Assembly: GCF_039535475.1 (NCBI RefSeq)
Contig: NZ_BAAAXG010000002.1
Location: 248,001 to 312,000, forward strand
DNA: 64,000 nt
Direction of reading: 5' to 3'
Origin: Streptomyces showdoensis
GTDB lineage: Bacteria; Actinomycetota; Actinomycetes; Streptomycetales; Streptomycetaceae
Shown piece by piece: positions 1-8,989 of this stretch (the first letter of the stretch is position 1; each line of letters opens with the position of its first letter). Below the pieces are notes generated by a model. The model searched no databases, had not been told where the DNA came from, and saw nothing but the letters and a program-made list of their open reading frames with translations. Made by a program: the position numbers and the translations under genes.

Positions 1-579
1 GACGTCGAGCTCGGCCCCCTGCACACCCGCCGCCCCACCGTGCCCGTCGACCGGAGCCAGACGCTCGCCCTGAAGATGCTGATCACTGCCGGCGTCTCCG
101 TCGTGACCACGACGCTCCTCATGGTGGCGACGGTCGCGATCATCGGTATGGACGCCTCGCACCTGCCCATGCTCTGGCTCTTCTCCTATTGCGCGACCCT
201 CTCCGTCGGCCTCGGCGTTCAGGCCATCAACGCCGCCTTCGGCAGCATCGGCCAGCTGGTCTCCATGTTCGTGTTCATCGCCCTGGCCCTGCCCTCCTCC
301 GGCGCCACCGTGCCGCTCCAGGCCACTCCCGGCTTCTACCGCTTCCTCGGGGCCTTCTCGCCCATGCGCCAGCTCAGTTCCGGGGTGCGCTCCATCCTCT
401 ACTTCGACGCACAGGCCGACGCCGGCCTGGCGCGCGGCTGGACGATGATCGCGATCGGCACCGTCGCGGCGCTGGTGTTCGGCTTCGCCATGACCCGCTA
501 CTACGACAGCCGGGGCCTGCACCGCATGACCCCCCAGCCCGAGGACACCGGCGGCCCCCGCCCCGCCCCCACCGCCTGA
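1..579 (+). CDS. Membrane protein, C-terminal part (ABC-2/YhgE-like permease), 5' end outside window
   Basis: The reading frame is open to the first base of the window, so this is the last 192 residues of a longer protein; the internal GTG at position 40 is probably not the start. Four hydrophobic segments are visible: one near the GVSVVTTTLLMVATVAI stretch, one ending in a Ser/Tyr/Cys-rich segment, one around the SMFVFIALALPSSG stretch, and a final one before a short basic and Pro-rich tail. The order (SGATVP loop, then an FSPMRQLSSGVRS segment, then the last helix) resembles the C-terminal half of YhgE/Pip or DUF3533-type ABC-2 membrane proteins. Family assignment is by general resemblance only; substrate unknown. 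Confidence 0.6.
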   Translation, partial: DVELGPLHTRRPTVPVDRSQTLALKMLITAGVSVVTTTLLMVATVAIIGMDASHLPMLWLFSYCATLSVGLGVQAINAAFGSIGQLVSMFVFIALALPSSGATVPLQATPGFYRFLGAFSPMRQLSSGVRSILYFDAQADAGLARGWTMIAIGTVAALVFGFAMTRYYDSRGLHRMTPQPEDTGGPRPAPTA

Positions 580-919
580 CGTGCCGGCCCGACGGCTCCA
601 CGGGGGGCCGGGATCCCTCACGGCTGGTGACGAAGGGAATTCGCGAGGTAGCAATTAGATGAATCCCAAACTGAATTACCGTCAATAGGTTCTCTCTGTA
701 TATCTCGATTCGATAACAAGATTGCCGAAAAGGTCTGGACTTTTAGCGTTCCGGCTCTCAACTAGGTTTTTCTACAACGGAATTGAGTGTTCATCAGATC
801 CCTTGTCGAGGTAACGGTCTGATATCTCGAAGGCCATTCCCGTTTGCCCGAATTCTCCACCGGGCTCGTCTGGCAGGCTTCCGCGCACCCACTCCTCCGA
901 CCAAGGACTTGAGGTGCAC
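580..919. other. AT-rich intergenic region, no gene seen
   Basis: About 340 bases separate the membrane protein from the metalloprotease. From roughly 640 to 800 the composition is visibly AT-rich compared with everything around it, with runs such as CAATTAGATGAATCCC and AGGTTTTTCTACAACG. No ORF with Streptomyces-like codon use lies on either strand. It probably holds the protease promoter and a long 5' leader; I could not fix a convincing -35/-10 pair. Confidence 0.6.
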
Positions 920-2959
920 ATGACTAGACATCGCAGGAAGCGTGACCACAGGCGCAAGCCCAGGGGGTTGATGTTCGCCACCGTCGCCGTGGCATCGGCG
1001 GCGGTGATCGCGGCAGGTGCCGCCTACGCCGGCATAGGGGGTGACGCCCGCGCGGGAACGCCCCCACGCGGCATACCCGCGCAGGCCGGTGCGGCGACCG
1101 CACCCCTCGTGCCCGCCGCCGCGCCCGCCAGGGACGAGGAACCGGAGCCCATCGTCGGCAAGCCCGCCAACGACACCCGGCGAGGGATGGTCTACGACGG
1201 GCTCAAGGCGGCAGCCGAGGGCGACCGTTGTACGGGTGTCTACCGCACCGACTCCGGACTGTGCACCCATGGACCCGACGCGCCCCCCAAGGGGGTGGAC
1301 ATCAAGGCGGACGTGGCTCCGGCCGTCGTCGCCAAGGCACCCGCGGCCGGACGTCCGCAGGACGCACCCGTCGCCGACGCCGCCGGGGCCAGGGCGGCCG
1401 CCGCCGCGGCCCCGGAGCCCGCCGAGGCGTCCGGAAGCCAGGCCGTGGCCGCGGGCCCCGCGGGGCAGACCGTCCAGTGCGACGGTGACGGCAGCACCGG
1501 CAACCGCGTACAGGTCGCATACGTGCACGGCCCCGACCGTGACCGGTACGCCGAGTACGTCGCCTCGTTCCGCAAGTGGGCGGCCGACGCCGACCTCATC
1601 TACGCGACGAGCGCCAAGGAGACCGGCGGTGTACGGCACATCCGCTACGTGACCGCGGCCGACTGCACGCCCACCGTCCTCGACATCGAGCTTCCCGCGT
1701 CCGCGCTCGCCGAGTTCAGCGCGACGAACAACGCGCTCGCCGCCAAGGGCCTCGACCGGCGTGACCGCAAGTACATGATCTTCGCGGACACCAACGTCTA
1801 CTGCGGCATCGGCACCTTCGCCGGCGACGAACGACCGGGGCAGAACAACCAGAGCAACTTCGGCCCCTCCTACGGACGCACGGACGCCGGCTGCTGGGGC
1901 GGCCACACCGCCGCGCACGAACTCGGACACAACCTCGGCGCGGTCAACAACAGCGCGCCCAACACCAGTCGCGGCGCACACTGCACGGACGAGTACGACG
2001 TCATGTGCTACTCGGACACCCCGTACTACCCCCAGATGCGGTACGTGTGCTCCAACCAGGCGGCCGAGAACATCCTTGACTGCAATCACGACGACTACTT
2101 CCACACCAACCCCAGGGCCGGCAGCTATCTGGCCACGCACTGGAACATCGCCGACAACCAGTTCCTGATGCGGTCCGGCGGCGGCACCGGCCCCGACCCG
2201 AACCCCAGCCCGACCCCGACCCCGACCCGGACCCCGACCCCGACCCCGACACCCACCAGGCAGCCCACCGGCGGCCCGGAGGTGACGGTCGGCCAGGTCC
2301 AGTCCACGGCCGCCGTCGCGAGCTGGTCCCGGGTCGACGGCGCCGCCTGGTACCAGGTCCTGCTGAACGGCAGGCACCTGACCTGGGTGCAGTCGCAGGC
2401 GCTGCGCATCTACAACCTTCAGCCCGGCACCCAGTACACGGTCGCCGTCTCGGTCCGCGACCGGTCCGGCCGGGACAGCGGCGCCGGACGCACGACCACC
2501 TTCCGTACCCCCGCGACGGGCGGTGGCACGACCAGGCCCGGCACCCGCTACACCCTCGGCAACGCGGGCACCGGCATGGCCGCCGAGGTCTGGGGCGGGC
2601 GCTCCGCCGACGGCACGGTGCTCGTCGGAGCGCGCGCCACCGGCTACGCCCAGCAGCAGTGGCTGTTCGACGACGCGGGCAGTGGCCTCGTCCGCATCCG
2701 CTCCGCCGCCTCCGGCAGGTGCCTGCAGACGGGCGGAGCCCCGGCCCAGGGCATGTGGGTCGCCCAGCAGGCGTGCGGCAACGCCGCCACGCAGCGGTGG
2801 AAGCTGTCCGACCGCAACGGAGCGATCACCGTGACCGACCCGAGCGGCGGCTACGCCCTGACGGTGAGCAACCGCCCGTACTACGGGAGCTGGCTCCTCG
2901 ACCTGCAGCGCGCCAACGGCGGTGCGACACAGGCATGGACGGTCCAGAAGGTCTCCTGA
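920..2959 (+). CDS. Secreted zinc metalloprotease with fibronectin III and ricin-type lectin domains
   Basis: A 679-residue exported protein. Residues 1-38 form a Sec/Tat-like signal with a very basic n-region (RHRRKRDHRRK) and an Ala-rich core. The catalytic domain (about 180-410) contains HELGHNLG, with zinc ligands His333 and His337 and catalytic Glu334, and a later DVMCY that fits a metzincin Met-turn. The usual third ligand (His or Asp three residues after the Gly) is Asn343 here. A (PT)n linker at about 415-450 leads to a fibronectin type III domain (about 452-534) and a ricin B-type beta-trefoil (about 545-679, QQW and QRW repeats). Likely degrades extracellular protein while binding carbohydrate. 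ATG at 920 has GAGG five bases upstream; a GTG at 914 with AAGGA is an equal alternative. Confidence 0.88.
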   Translation: MTRHRRKRDHRRKPRGLMFATVAVASAAVIAAGAAYAGIGGDARAGTPPRGIPAQAGAATAPLVPAAAPARDEEPEPIVGKPANDTRRGMVYDGLKAAAEGDRCTGVYRTDSGLCTHGPDAPPKGVDIKADVAPAVVAKAPAAGRPQDAPVADAAGARAAAAAAPEPAEASGSQAVAAGPAGQTVQCDGDGSTGNRVQVAYVHGPDRDRYAEYVASFRKWAADADLIYATSAKETGGVRHIRYVTAADCTPTVLDIELPASALAEFSATNNALAAKGLDRRDRKYMIFADTNVYCGIGTFAGDERPGQNNQSNFGPSYGRTDAGCWGGHTAAHELGHNLGAVNNSAPNTSRGAHCTDEYDVMCYSDTPYYPQMRYVCSNQAAENILDCNHDDYFHTNPRAGSYLATHWNIADNQFLMRSGGGTGPDPNPSPTPTPTRTPTPTPTPTRQPTGGPEVTVGQVQSTAAVASWSRVDGAAWYQVLLNGRHLTWVQSQALRIYNLQPGTQYTVAVSVRDRSGRDSGAGRTTTFRTPATGGGTTRPGTRYTLGNAGTGMAAEVWGGRSADGTVLVGARATGYAQQQWLFDDAGSGLVRIRSAASGRCLQTGGAPAQGMWVAQQACGNAATQRWKLSDRNGAITVTDPSGGYALTVSNRPYYGSWLLDLQRANGGATQAWTVQKVS

Positions 2960-3085
2960 CCTCGACCTGTCCTCCGGCCCGCACCTCGACGGCGACCTCC
3001 GGGCCGCCCCGGCGCCGGTGGACGGCCACCACGGCCGTTCACCGGCGCCACCGCACCACACCCACGTACCAGGAGCACCGCAACG

Positions 3086-3715
3086 ATGCGTACACACCGC
3101 ACCTTCCGCGCCGGCACGGGCCTCGGCCTTCTGCTCGTGCTCGTCGCCCAGGTCCTGGCCCTGCCGACCACCGCCCAGGCCCACGGCGACACCGTCAAGG
3201 TGGTGGTGACCGGCCAGCGAGAGGGGCACGTCACGACCGAGATCACCTGGGAGAACGACGGGGACGCCGTCGACGAGGCCGTCGCCGCCACGGTGAACGC
3301 GACCAGCCCCGACGGAACTCGTTCCATGGGCCCGTGGCCGCTGGTCCGCGACCCCGGGACCCGCACGGGCTGGAGCACGGCCGAGGTCCTCACGCCCGGC
3401 ACGTGGAAGGTCTCCGTCGACGTGGGCTTCCCCTCCCTCGGCCATGGGGAAGGGGAGATCTCGATCCCCGTGGTCGACCCGTCACCGACCGGGCCCCGGC
3501 CGACTCCCACCACGTTCGCTCCGGTCCCCACGACGCCCGCCGCTCCGGCCCCGTCCGCGCCGCCCTCTCCCTCGGCGGGCCCGGCGGGCGACCGGGGATC
3601 GGGCGACCGGGGATACCGTACGGTCGGCTGGACGGTGGCGGGTCTGGCCGGATTCGGGCTCGTCGGCGCCGCAGCAGGCGTGCTCGTACGGCGGGCCCGC
3701 GCCCGCAGACGTTGA
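3086..3715 (+). CDS. Secreted, membrane-anchored YtkA/FixH-like protein
   Basis: 209 residues. A signal peptide ends at about residue 32 (LPTTAQA then HGDTVKVVV). The mature part is one beta-sandwich-like domain (about 33-135) ending in a GTWKVSVDVGFPSLGHG stretch that recalls YtkA/FixH-type domains. A Pro/Thr/Ala-rich spacer follows, then one transmembrane helix (about 178-200) and a basic RRARARRR tail, so the domain is displayed outside the membrane. It lies 126 bases after the metalloprotease on the same strand and may be co-transcribed. Function unknown; the N-terminal His-Gly of the mature protein could bind metal, but that is inference. Confidence 0.7.
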   Translation: MRTHRTFRAGTGLGLLLVLVAQVLALPTTAQAHGDTVKVVVTGQREGHVTTEITWENDGDAVDEAVAATVNATSPDGTRSMGPWPLVRDPGTRTGWSTAEVLTPGTWKVSVDVGFPSLGHGEGEISIPVVDPSPTGPRPTPTTFAPVPTTPAAPAPSAPPSPSAGPAGDRGSGDRGYRTVGWTVAGLAGFGLVGAAAGVLVRRARARRR

Positions 3716-3812
3716 GGACCGGCCCCGCCTGCCCCGGACTCGCGCGCCATGAACGCGGACGACGGCCGCGCTCCGCCCACGGCGTGGCGTCCGGGTGCGG
3801 CACACTGGCGGC

Positions 3813-5036
3813 GTGCGCATCGTGATGATGACGGCAGGGTCGCGGGGCGACGTCGCGCCGTACACGGGTCTGGGTGCCGGTCTCGTACGGGCCGGGCACG
3901 AGGTGACGCTGGCCGCGCACGGGATGTTCGAGCCGCTGGTGGAGGGGTCCGGGGTGCGGTTCCGGCCGTTGCCGGTGGACCCCCGTGCCGAACTGCACTC
4001 CGCGCGGGGCCGGCGGCTGCACGACGCGCGGACCGGCGCCGGGAAGCTCGTACGGCTGGCCTCCATGGCCCGGGGTGCGGTCGACGAGATGACGGCGGCT
4101 CTGGTCGAGGCGGCGCGGGAGGGCGACGCCCTGCTGGTCGGCGGGTCGCTGGGGCCGCTCGGGTACGCCCTCGCCGACGGCCTGTCGGTGCCCGCCCTGG
4201 GGCTGCACCTCCAGCCGCTGCATCCCACGGGGGAGTTTCCCCCTCCGGTCCTCGGGACGCGGTCCCTGGGCGCGGTGGGGAACCGTCTGAGCGGACGGGC
4301 CGTCATGACGTCGGTGGACCTGCTCTTCTCCGACGCCGTGCGGTCGCTGCGGCGGCACGGGCTCGGGACGGCGGGCCGCTCCCCGAGGCGGCGGGCGCGA
4401 CCGGTGCTGCACGGGTACAGCGAACTCGTCGTCCCCCGGCCCCGCGACTGGCCGGCCGCGCTGGAGGTGGCCGGGTACTGGTGGCCGCACGAGACCGGGC
4501 GGTTGTCCCGGGAGGTGGAGGACTTCCTCGCGGCCGGGCCCCCACCGGTCTTCGTCGGCCTGGGCAGCGCCACCGTTCCCGATCCCGAGCGGGTGAGCCG
4601 CGCGCTCGTCACCGCGCTGCGCGCGGCCGGGGTCCGCGGGATCGTCCAGCGGGGCTGGGCGGGACTGGGCGCCCGGGGCGACGACATCCTGACCGTCGAC
4701 GAAGTGCCGCACGCCTCGCTGTTCCCCCGGACGGCCGCCGTCGTCCACCACGCGGGAGCGGGCACGACCGGCGCCGTCCTGCGGGCCGGGGTGCCCTCCG
4801 TCCCGGTGCCGGTCCAGTTCGACGCGGCGTTCTGGTCGTCCCGGCTGACCGCGCTGGGCACGGCTCCCGGGGCGGTGCCGCTGCGCCGCCTGACCTCCGG
4901 GGCCCTGGCCACGGCCCTGCGCCGGGCGACGGAGGAGGGCTCCTACCGCGCCCGTGCCCGCACCCTGGCCGACCGCCTGGCCATGGAGGACGGCGTCGCG
5001 CCGGTGCTCGCGGCGCTCGACCGCCTGGCGACCTGA
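3813..5036 (+). CDS. Family 1 (UGT/MGT-like) glycosyltransferase
   Basis: 407 residues, GT-B fold. The N-terminus (MRIVMMTAGSRGDVAPY) is typical of sterol/macrolide-type GT1 enzymes: GSRGD loop, then a GHEVTLAAH strand. The C-terminal nucleotide-sugar domain has VFVGLGS (about 250), then HHAGAGTTGAVLRAGVP with the donor-binding His, and a P-V-P-VQFDAAFW segment. It would move a sugar from a nucleotide donor to a lipid or natural product acceptor in the cytosol. GTG at 3813 fits the family N-terminus; an upstream GTG at 3795 would only add six residues. No biosynthetic cluster surrounds it, so the acceptor cannot be inferred. Confidence 0.88.
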   Translation: MRIVMMTAGSRGDVAPYTGLGAGLVRAGHEVTLAAHGMFEPLVEGSGVRFRPLPVDPRAELHSARGRRLHDARTGAGKLVRLASMARGAVDEMTAALVEAAREGDALLVGGSLGPLGYALADGLSVPALGLHLQPLHPTGEFPPPVLGTRSLGAVGNRLSGRAVMTSVDLLFSDAVRSLRRHGLGTAGRSPRRRARPVLHGYSELVVPRPRDWPAALEVAGYWWPHETGRLSREVEDFLAAGPPPVFVGLGSATVPDPERVSRALVTALRAAGVRGIVQRGWAGLGARGDDILTVDEVPHASLFPRTAAVVHHAGAGTTGAVLRAGVPSVPVPVQFDAAFWSSRLTALGTAPGAVPLRRLTSGALATALRRATEEGSYRARARTLADRLAMEDGVAPVLAALDRLAT

Positions 5037-5145
5037 ACCTCCCGCCGACGGCCGCCCGCACGGCCTGGACCTGGATGCCGCTCCCGTCGCCGATCCCGAT
5101 GCGTACCCGCCGGGAAGCCGGCCCGGGACACGGCACGATGGCCCG

Positions 5146-6204
5146 ATGAACGAACAACAGGGAAACACGGCACAGGAATCGATCGGGGACATCGCCCGAC
5201 GGCTCGTCGCGGCGGACAGCGGCGGCTGGACGCCGGAGGGCGTGAGGGCTCTGGCGGCCGGTCTGGGGTGGGCCTGGGCCGGTACGGCGGACGCTCCCGT
5301 ACTGATCACCGGCCGGTCCTCGGGCGATGCCCGGCTGCGCCCGGTCGGCGACTACGAGAAGCGCTACACCGACGGCGAGTCGTACGTGGAGCTCGCGGTA
5401 CCCGTGGCGGACCCCGCCCCGGACGCCGCGGCGCAGGCGGCGGCCTTCCGCGCCGCTAAGGAGGAGGTGACCGCCGCACTCGGCAAGCCGTCCGTCATGG
5501 GCTCGCACGGTGACATGGGCCCGTTCTACGACAGCGAGCCCCTCTGGGGCGCCCCGTTCCTCCGCTGGCGCGGCAGGCCGGACACGCTCGAACTGCGTGC
5601 CGGGAAGTCCGGGCCGGAGCTGGTCCTGCAGCCCACCGACCCCGCGGAGAACTGGTTCTGGCGGCAGGGCGTCGGCGAGGAGCACGCGATCAGCGGTTTC
5701 TTCGGCAGCAACCGCGATCAGGCCAACGTCGGCCTCGGATTCCCGGGCGGGTGGACCGCCCGCAGCTGGGAGACCGTCACCCGGTCGCTGGGGGACTTCC
5801 TGGGAGCGCTGCCCGCGGAGACCACCGCCCTGGGGATCCGGATCGGGATGCCGTTGTACGGGCGCGACGGTCGCAGCGCGCCCCTCCTCTTCGACGTGGT
5901 GTGCGGCGACCGGCTCTCGATCGCCTGCTTCGCCCCGGACGAGGTCGACCCGGCGGCCCTCGGCTGGGGCACGGTCGCCGAGTTCCCGCACACGGCGTCG
6001 GTCTTCGGCGACGACGGTCCGGTGTGGCGCGTGGACGCGGGCGGCCCCGGCGAGCCGAAGGGCAGGGCGCTGGCCGAGATGCTCGTGGCCACCGCCAGGG
6101 CGGCGGGCGCGAACGATCCCACCGACGTGATCATCGGCGGTGAGGCGGGCTACGTGGACGACTACCACGTCACCTACTACGGGCTGGGCCTGCCGACCGG
6201 CTGA
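5146..6204 (+). CDS. Conserved actinobacterial protein of unknown function (DUF6301-like)
   Basis: 352 residues, soluble, acidic, no signal peptide. It reads as two related halves: residues about 15-165 (helix, a DYEKRYTDGESYVELAVPV strand pair, a helix ending in TAALGKPS, then a W-x(n)-TLELR strand and an ENWFW element) and a second half with another RSLGDFLGALP helix and strands up to the C-terminus. The first half resembles in outline proteins labelled DUF6301 in Streptomyces. Start ATG 5146 chosen because the preceding in-frame sequence is Pro/Arg-rich and non-conserved in style. Role unknown; such proteins are sometimes immunity-like, but nothing next to it is a toxin. Confidence 0.6.
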   Translation: MNEQQGNTAQESIGDIARRLVAADSGGWTPEGVRALAAGLGWAWAGTADAPVLITGRSSGDARLRPVGDYEKRYTDGESYVELAVPVADPAPDAAAQAAAFRAAKEEVTAALGKPSVMGSHGDMGPFYDSEPLWGAPFLRWRGRPDTLELRAGKSGPELVLQPTDPAENWFWRQGVGEEHAISGFFGSNRDQANVGLGFPGGWTARSWETVTRSLGDFLGALPAETTALGIRIGMPLYGRDGRSAPLLFDVVCGDRLSIACFAPDEVDPAALGWGTVAEFPHTASVFGDDGPVWRVDAGGPGEPKGRALAEMLVATARAAGANDPTDVIIGGEAGYVDDYHVTYYGLGLPTG

Positions 6205-6227
6205 CCGCCTTCCGAAGGCGACCGGGT

Positions 6228-6289
6228 GGGTGCCCGGCGGGGAGGGGGCGGGCCCTTCCCACCGGGCCCTCCCTCCCCGCCGGGCACCC
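6228..6289. terminator. Strong bidirectional hairpin terminator
   Basis: Perfect 19-base inverted repeat: left arm 6228-6246 (GGGTGCCCGGCGGGGAGGG) and right arm 6271-6289, with a 24-base partly self-complementary loop. It sits between convergent genes ending at 6204 (+) and 6309 (-), so it can serve both. There is no U-tract, as is usual in Streptomyces. Confidence 0.85.
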
Positions 6290-6308
6290 CCACCTCACGC
6301 CGCCGCGG

Positions 6309-7988
6309 TCACAGGACCGCCGCGAGCAGCTCCTTGGTGTACGGCGCGCTCGGTGTGTCGAAGACCGCGTCCCGTGGGCCCGTCTCCACCAGCTCGCCCG
6401 CTCGCAGGACCGCGATCCGGTCGCAGAAGTGCCGTACCACCGCCAGGTCGTGGGAGATGAAGAGGAGCGACAGGCCGAGTTCCTCGCGCAGGTCCATGAG
6501 GAGGTTCAGGACCTGGGCCTGGACGGAGACGTCCAGCGCGGAGACCGGTTCGTCGGCGATGATCAGGCGGGGCCGTACGGCCAGCGCCCGGGCGATGCCG
6601 ATGCGTTGACGCTGGCCGCCGGAGAACTCGTGCGGATGGCGGGACAGGTGCGACGCGGAAAGTCCCACCTGTTCGAGGAGCTCCGCCGCGCGCTTCCTGC
6701 GCCCCGCCGCGTCCAGGTCGGTGTGGACGCGCAGCGGCGTCGTGACGATCTGCTCCACCGTGCGGCGCGGGTTCAGCGAGGCGTACGGGTCCTGGAAGAC
6801 CAGCTGGACGTCCCGGCTCAGCTCGCGCCGCAGGCGCGTGCTCGTCGCCGCCCCCGAGATGTCCCTGCCGTCGAAGCGGACCTGCCCCCTCGTCGGGCGA
6901 CGCAGGCCGGCCAGGACCCGGGCGATCGTGGACTTTCCCGAACCGGACTCGCCGACCAGGCCCAGGGCCTCGCCGCGCGCCACGTGCAGGCTCACGCCCC
7001 GGACGGCGGGATGGGGGCGGGCGCGACGGCGGCCCGGGTAGTCCACGCGGAGGTCGCGCACTTCGGCCAGGACGCCGCGGTCGCGGTCGCGGCCGGGGTC
7101 GGAGCCAGGGCCGGGGGCCGCAGGGAGGCGGCCCGCCGGCCGTGACCGCGGCCCCGGGTCGTCGAGCGTGGGGAGGCGGGTGCCGGGCGGGGTGCTCAGG
7201 GTGGGGGCCGCTCCGATCAGCGCTCGGGTGTAGGGGTGGGCGGGAGAGGACAGGAGGCGCTGCGTGAGCCCCTCCTCCAGGGCTTCGCCGTCCCTCAGCA
7301 CCATGGTGCGATGGCACGTCGCCGCCACCACGCCCACGTCGTGGGTGATCAGGAGCATGGCGGTGCCGGTCTCCGACTGGAGGGCGCGGATCAGGTCGAG
7401 AACCTGGTGCTGGACCCGGGCGTCCAGTGCCGTGGTCGGTTCGTCGGCGATCAGGACGTCCGGATGGTTGATCAGCGCCATGGCGATGACCGCCCGCTGC
7501 CGCATGCCGCCCGAGAGCTGATGGGGGTGGTCCGAGGCCCGCGCGGCCGGGATGCCCACCCGTTCCAGCATGGCCGCCGCCCGCTCCCGCGCCTCCCTCC
7601 GGTTCGCCTTCGGGTGGTGGACGCGGTGCGCCTCCGCGATCTGCGCGCCGATGCCGTGGAAGGGCGACAGCGCGTCCAGGGCGTCCTGGAAGACCATGGC
7701 GACGCGGGATCCCCTGATCCTCCTGAGGACCGATTCCGGCGCGCCCACCGTCTCGGTCCCGGGGTGGCCCACCTGGACGCTCCCCTCGACACGGGTGCGC
7801 GCCGGGTCGTGGAGGCCCAGGGCCGCCAGGCCGATCGTCGACTTGCCCGAGCCCGACTCCCCGACCAGGCCCAGGACCTCACCCGGCGCCAGGTCGAAGG
7901 AGACGCCCCGGACCGCCGTAACCGGCCCGTGGGCCGTGCCGAAGGTGACCGTCAGGTCGCGGACGCGCAAGGCGTGTGGGGTACTCAT
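6309..7988 (-). CDS. Dipeptide/oligopeptide-type ABC transporter, fused double ATPase (DppD-DppF type)
   Basis: 559 residues with two complete ABC cassettes in one chain. Cassette 1: Walker A GESGSGKST at 43-51, signature LSGGMRQR, Walker B VLIADEPTTALD. Cassette 2: Walker A GESGSGKST at about 342-351, Q-loop VFQDPYASLNPRR, signature FSGGQRQR, Walker B LIIADEPVSALD. It energises uptake by the permeases encoded upstream in the same operon. The start ATG overlaps the stop of the permease gene as ATGA, so the two are translationally coupled. A Pro/Arg-rich linker (about 285-315) joins the cassettes. This gene ends at the bidirectional terminator. Confidence 0.93.
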   Translation of the reverse strand: MSTPHALRVRDLTVTFGTAHGPVTAVRGVSFDLAPGEVLGLVGESGSGKSTIGLAALGLHDPARTRVEGSVQVGHPGTETVGAPESVLRRIRGSRVAMVFQDALDALSPFHGIGAQIAEAHRVHHPKANRREARERAAAMLERVGIPAARASDHPHQLSGGMRQRAVIAMALINHPDVLIADEPTTALDARVQHQVLDLIRALQSETGTAMLLITHDVGVVAATCHRTMVLRDGEALEEGLTQRLLSSPAHPYTRALIGAAPTLSTPPGTRLPTLDDPGPRSRPAGRLPAAPGPGSDPGRDRDRGVLAEVRDLRVDYPGRRRARPHPAVRGVSLHVARGEALGLVGESGSGKSTIARVLAGLRRPTRGQVRFDGRDISGAATSTRLRRELSRDVQLVFQDPYASLNPRRTVEQIVTTPLRVHTDLDAAGRRKRAAELLEQVGLSASHLSRHPHEFSGGQRQRIGIARALAVRPRLIIADEPVSALDVSVQAQVLNLLMDLREELGLSLLFISHDLAVVRHFCDRIAVLRAGELVETGPRDAVFDTPSAPYTKELLAAVL

Positions 7989-8977
7989 GCCAACCTCACC
8001 CGAGGATCCAGCCAGGCCACCACCAGGTCGGCCACGGCCACGAACACGACGACGAAGAACGCGGCGAGGAGCACGGTGCCGACGACCGTGGGCAGGTCGT
8101 TGCCGTTCACCGCGTCGACGGCCAGCTTGCCGACGCCGCCGAGCCCGAACACGGTCTCCGTGATGAACGCGCCGCCCAGCAGCGCCCCGACCTCCAGGCC
8201 GAGCAGCTGCACCAGCGGGCCGGCCGCTCCCCGGGCGGTGTACCTCAGATGGGTGCGCAGGGTGCCCAGACCCTTCGCGCGGGCCGTGCGCACGTACCCG
8301 TGGTGCATGGTCTCCAGCATCTGCGAGCGCGTCAGGCGGGCGTACACGGCCGCGTTGACGAAGCCCAGCACCAGCCACGGGAGGACCAGTCCCAGGGCCC
8401 ACTGGGCCGGCTGGGCGGCGAAGGGAACGTACCGCGGCGGCGCGAACAGTCCCGTGGAGTAGACGAGCAGGAACTGGAGCACGTATCCGAGGAAGTAGAT
8501 CTGGACGCTGGCGCCCAGCAGGTTGAAGCCGGACAGCAGGCGGTCGGACGGCCGGCCCCGGCGCAGCGCCGCCGTCAGGCCCGAGCCGACGCCCAGGACG
8601 AGGATCACCCCGAGGGCGCCGACCGCGAGGGAGACGGTCACCGGGAGCCGGTCCTCGATGGCGGTGAGGACGGGCTGGTGGAGGGCGTAGGAGTAGCCGA
8701 GGCAGGGGGAGGGGCAGGGGATCGGGGTGCCGTCGACGTCCGCGATGGTGCGGCCGGTGACGATGCCGCCGACGTAGTCGGTGAACTGGGCGAGGATCGG
8801 CTGGTCGAACCCCATGCTCGTGCGCACGGCCGCGAGCTGCGCGGAGTCGCACCTGGGGCCGCAGGCGATCCGAGCCGGGTCGGAGGGGGCGGCGTGGAAG
8901 AGCCCGAAGGCCGTGGCGGTGATCGCGACGAGCACCGCCACGGCCTGCGCGACCCTCTTGAGGAGGTATCGGGTCAT
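7985..8977 (-). CDS. Peptide/nickel-type ABC transporter permease (DppB family)
   Basis: 330 residues, about six transmembrane helices. The N-terminal helix starts MTRYLLKRVAQAVAVLV as in DppB/OppB proteins. The cytoplasmic EAA-type loop (ARAKGLGTLRTHLRYTARG) that contacts the ATPase is present near residue 240. Unusual for the family is a Cys-containing periplasmic segment (CGPRCDSAQL and PCPSPCLGY, four Cys in all) between helices 1 and 2, which could form disulfides. The gene follows the binding-protein gene by 12 bases and overlaps the ATPase gene by 4. Confidence 0.92.
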   Translation of the reverse strand: MTRYLLKRVAQAVAVLVAITATAFGLFHAAPSDPARIACGPRCDSAQLAAVRTSMGFDQPILAQFTDYVGGIVTGRTIADVDGTPIPCPSPCLGYSYALHQPVLTAIEDRLPVTVSLAVGALGVILVLGVGSGLTAALRRGRPSDRLLSGFNLLGASVQIYFLGYVLQFLLVYSTGLFAPPRYVPFAAQPAQWALGLVLPWLVLGFVNAAVYARLTRSQMLETMHHGYVRTARAKGLGTLRTHLRYTARGAAGPLVQLLGLEVGALLGGAFITETVFGLGGVGKLAVDAVNGNDLPTVVGTVLLAAFFVVVFVAVADLVVAWLDPRVRLA

Positions 8978-8989
8978 GGTCGCAGGAGG

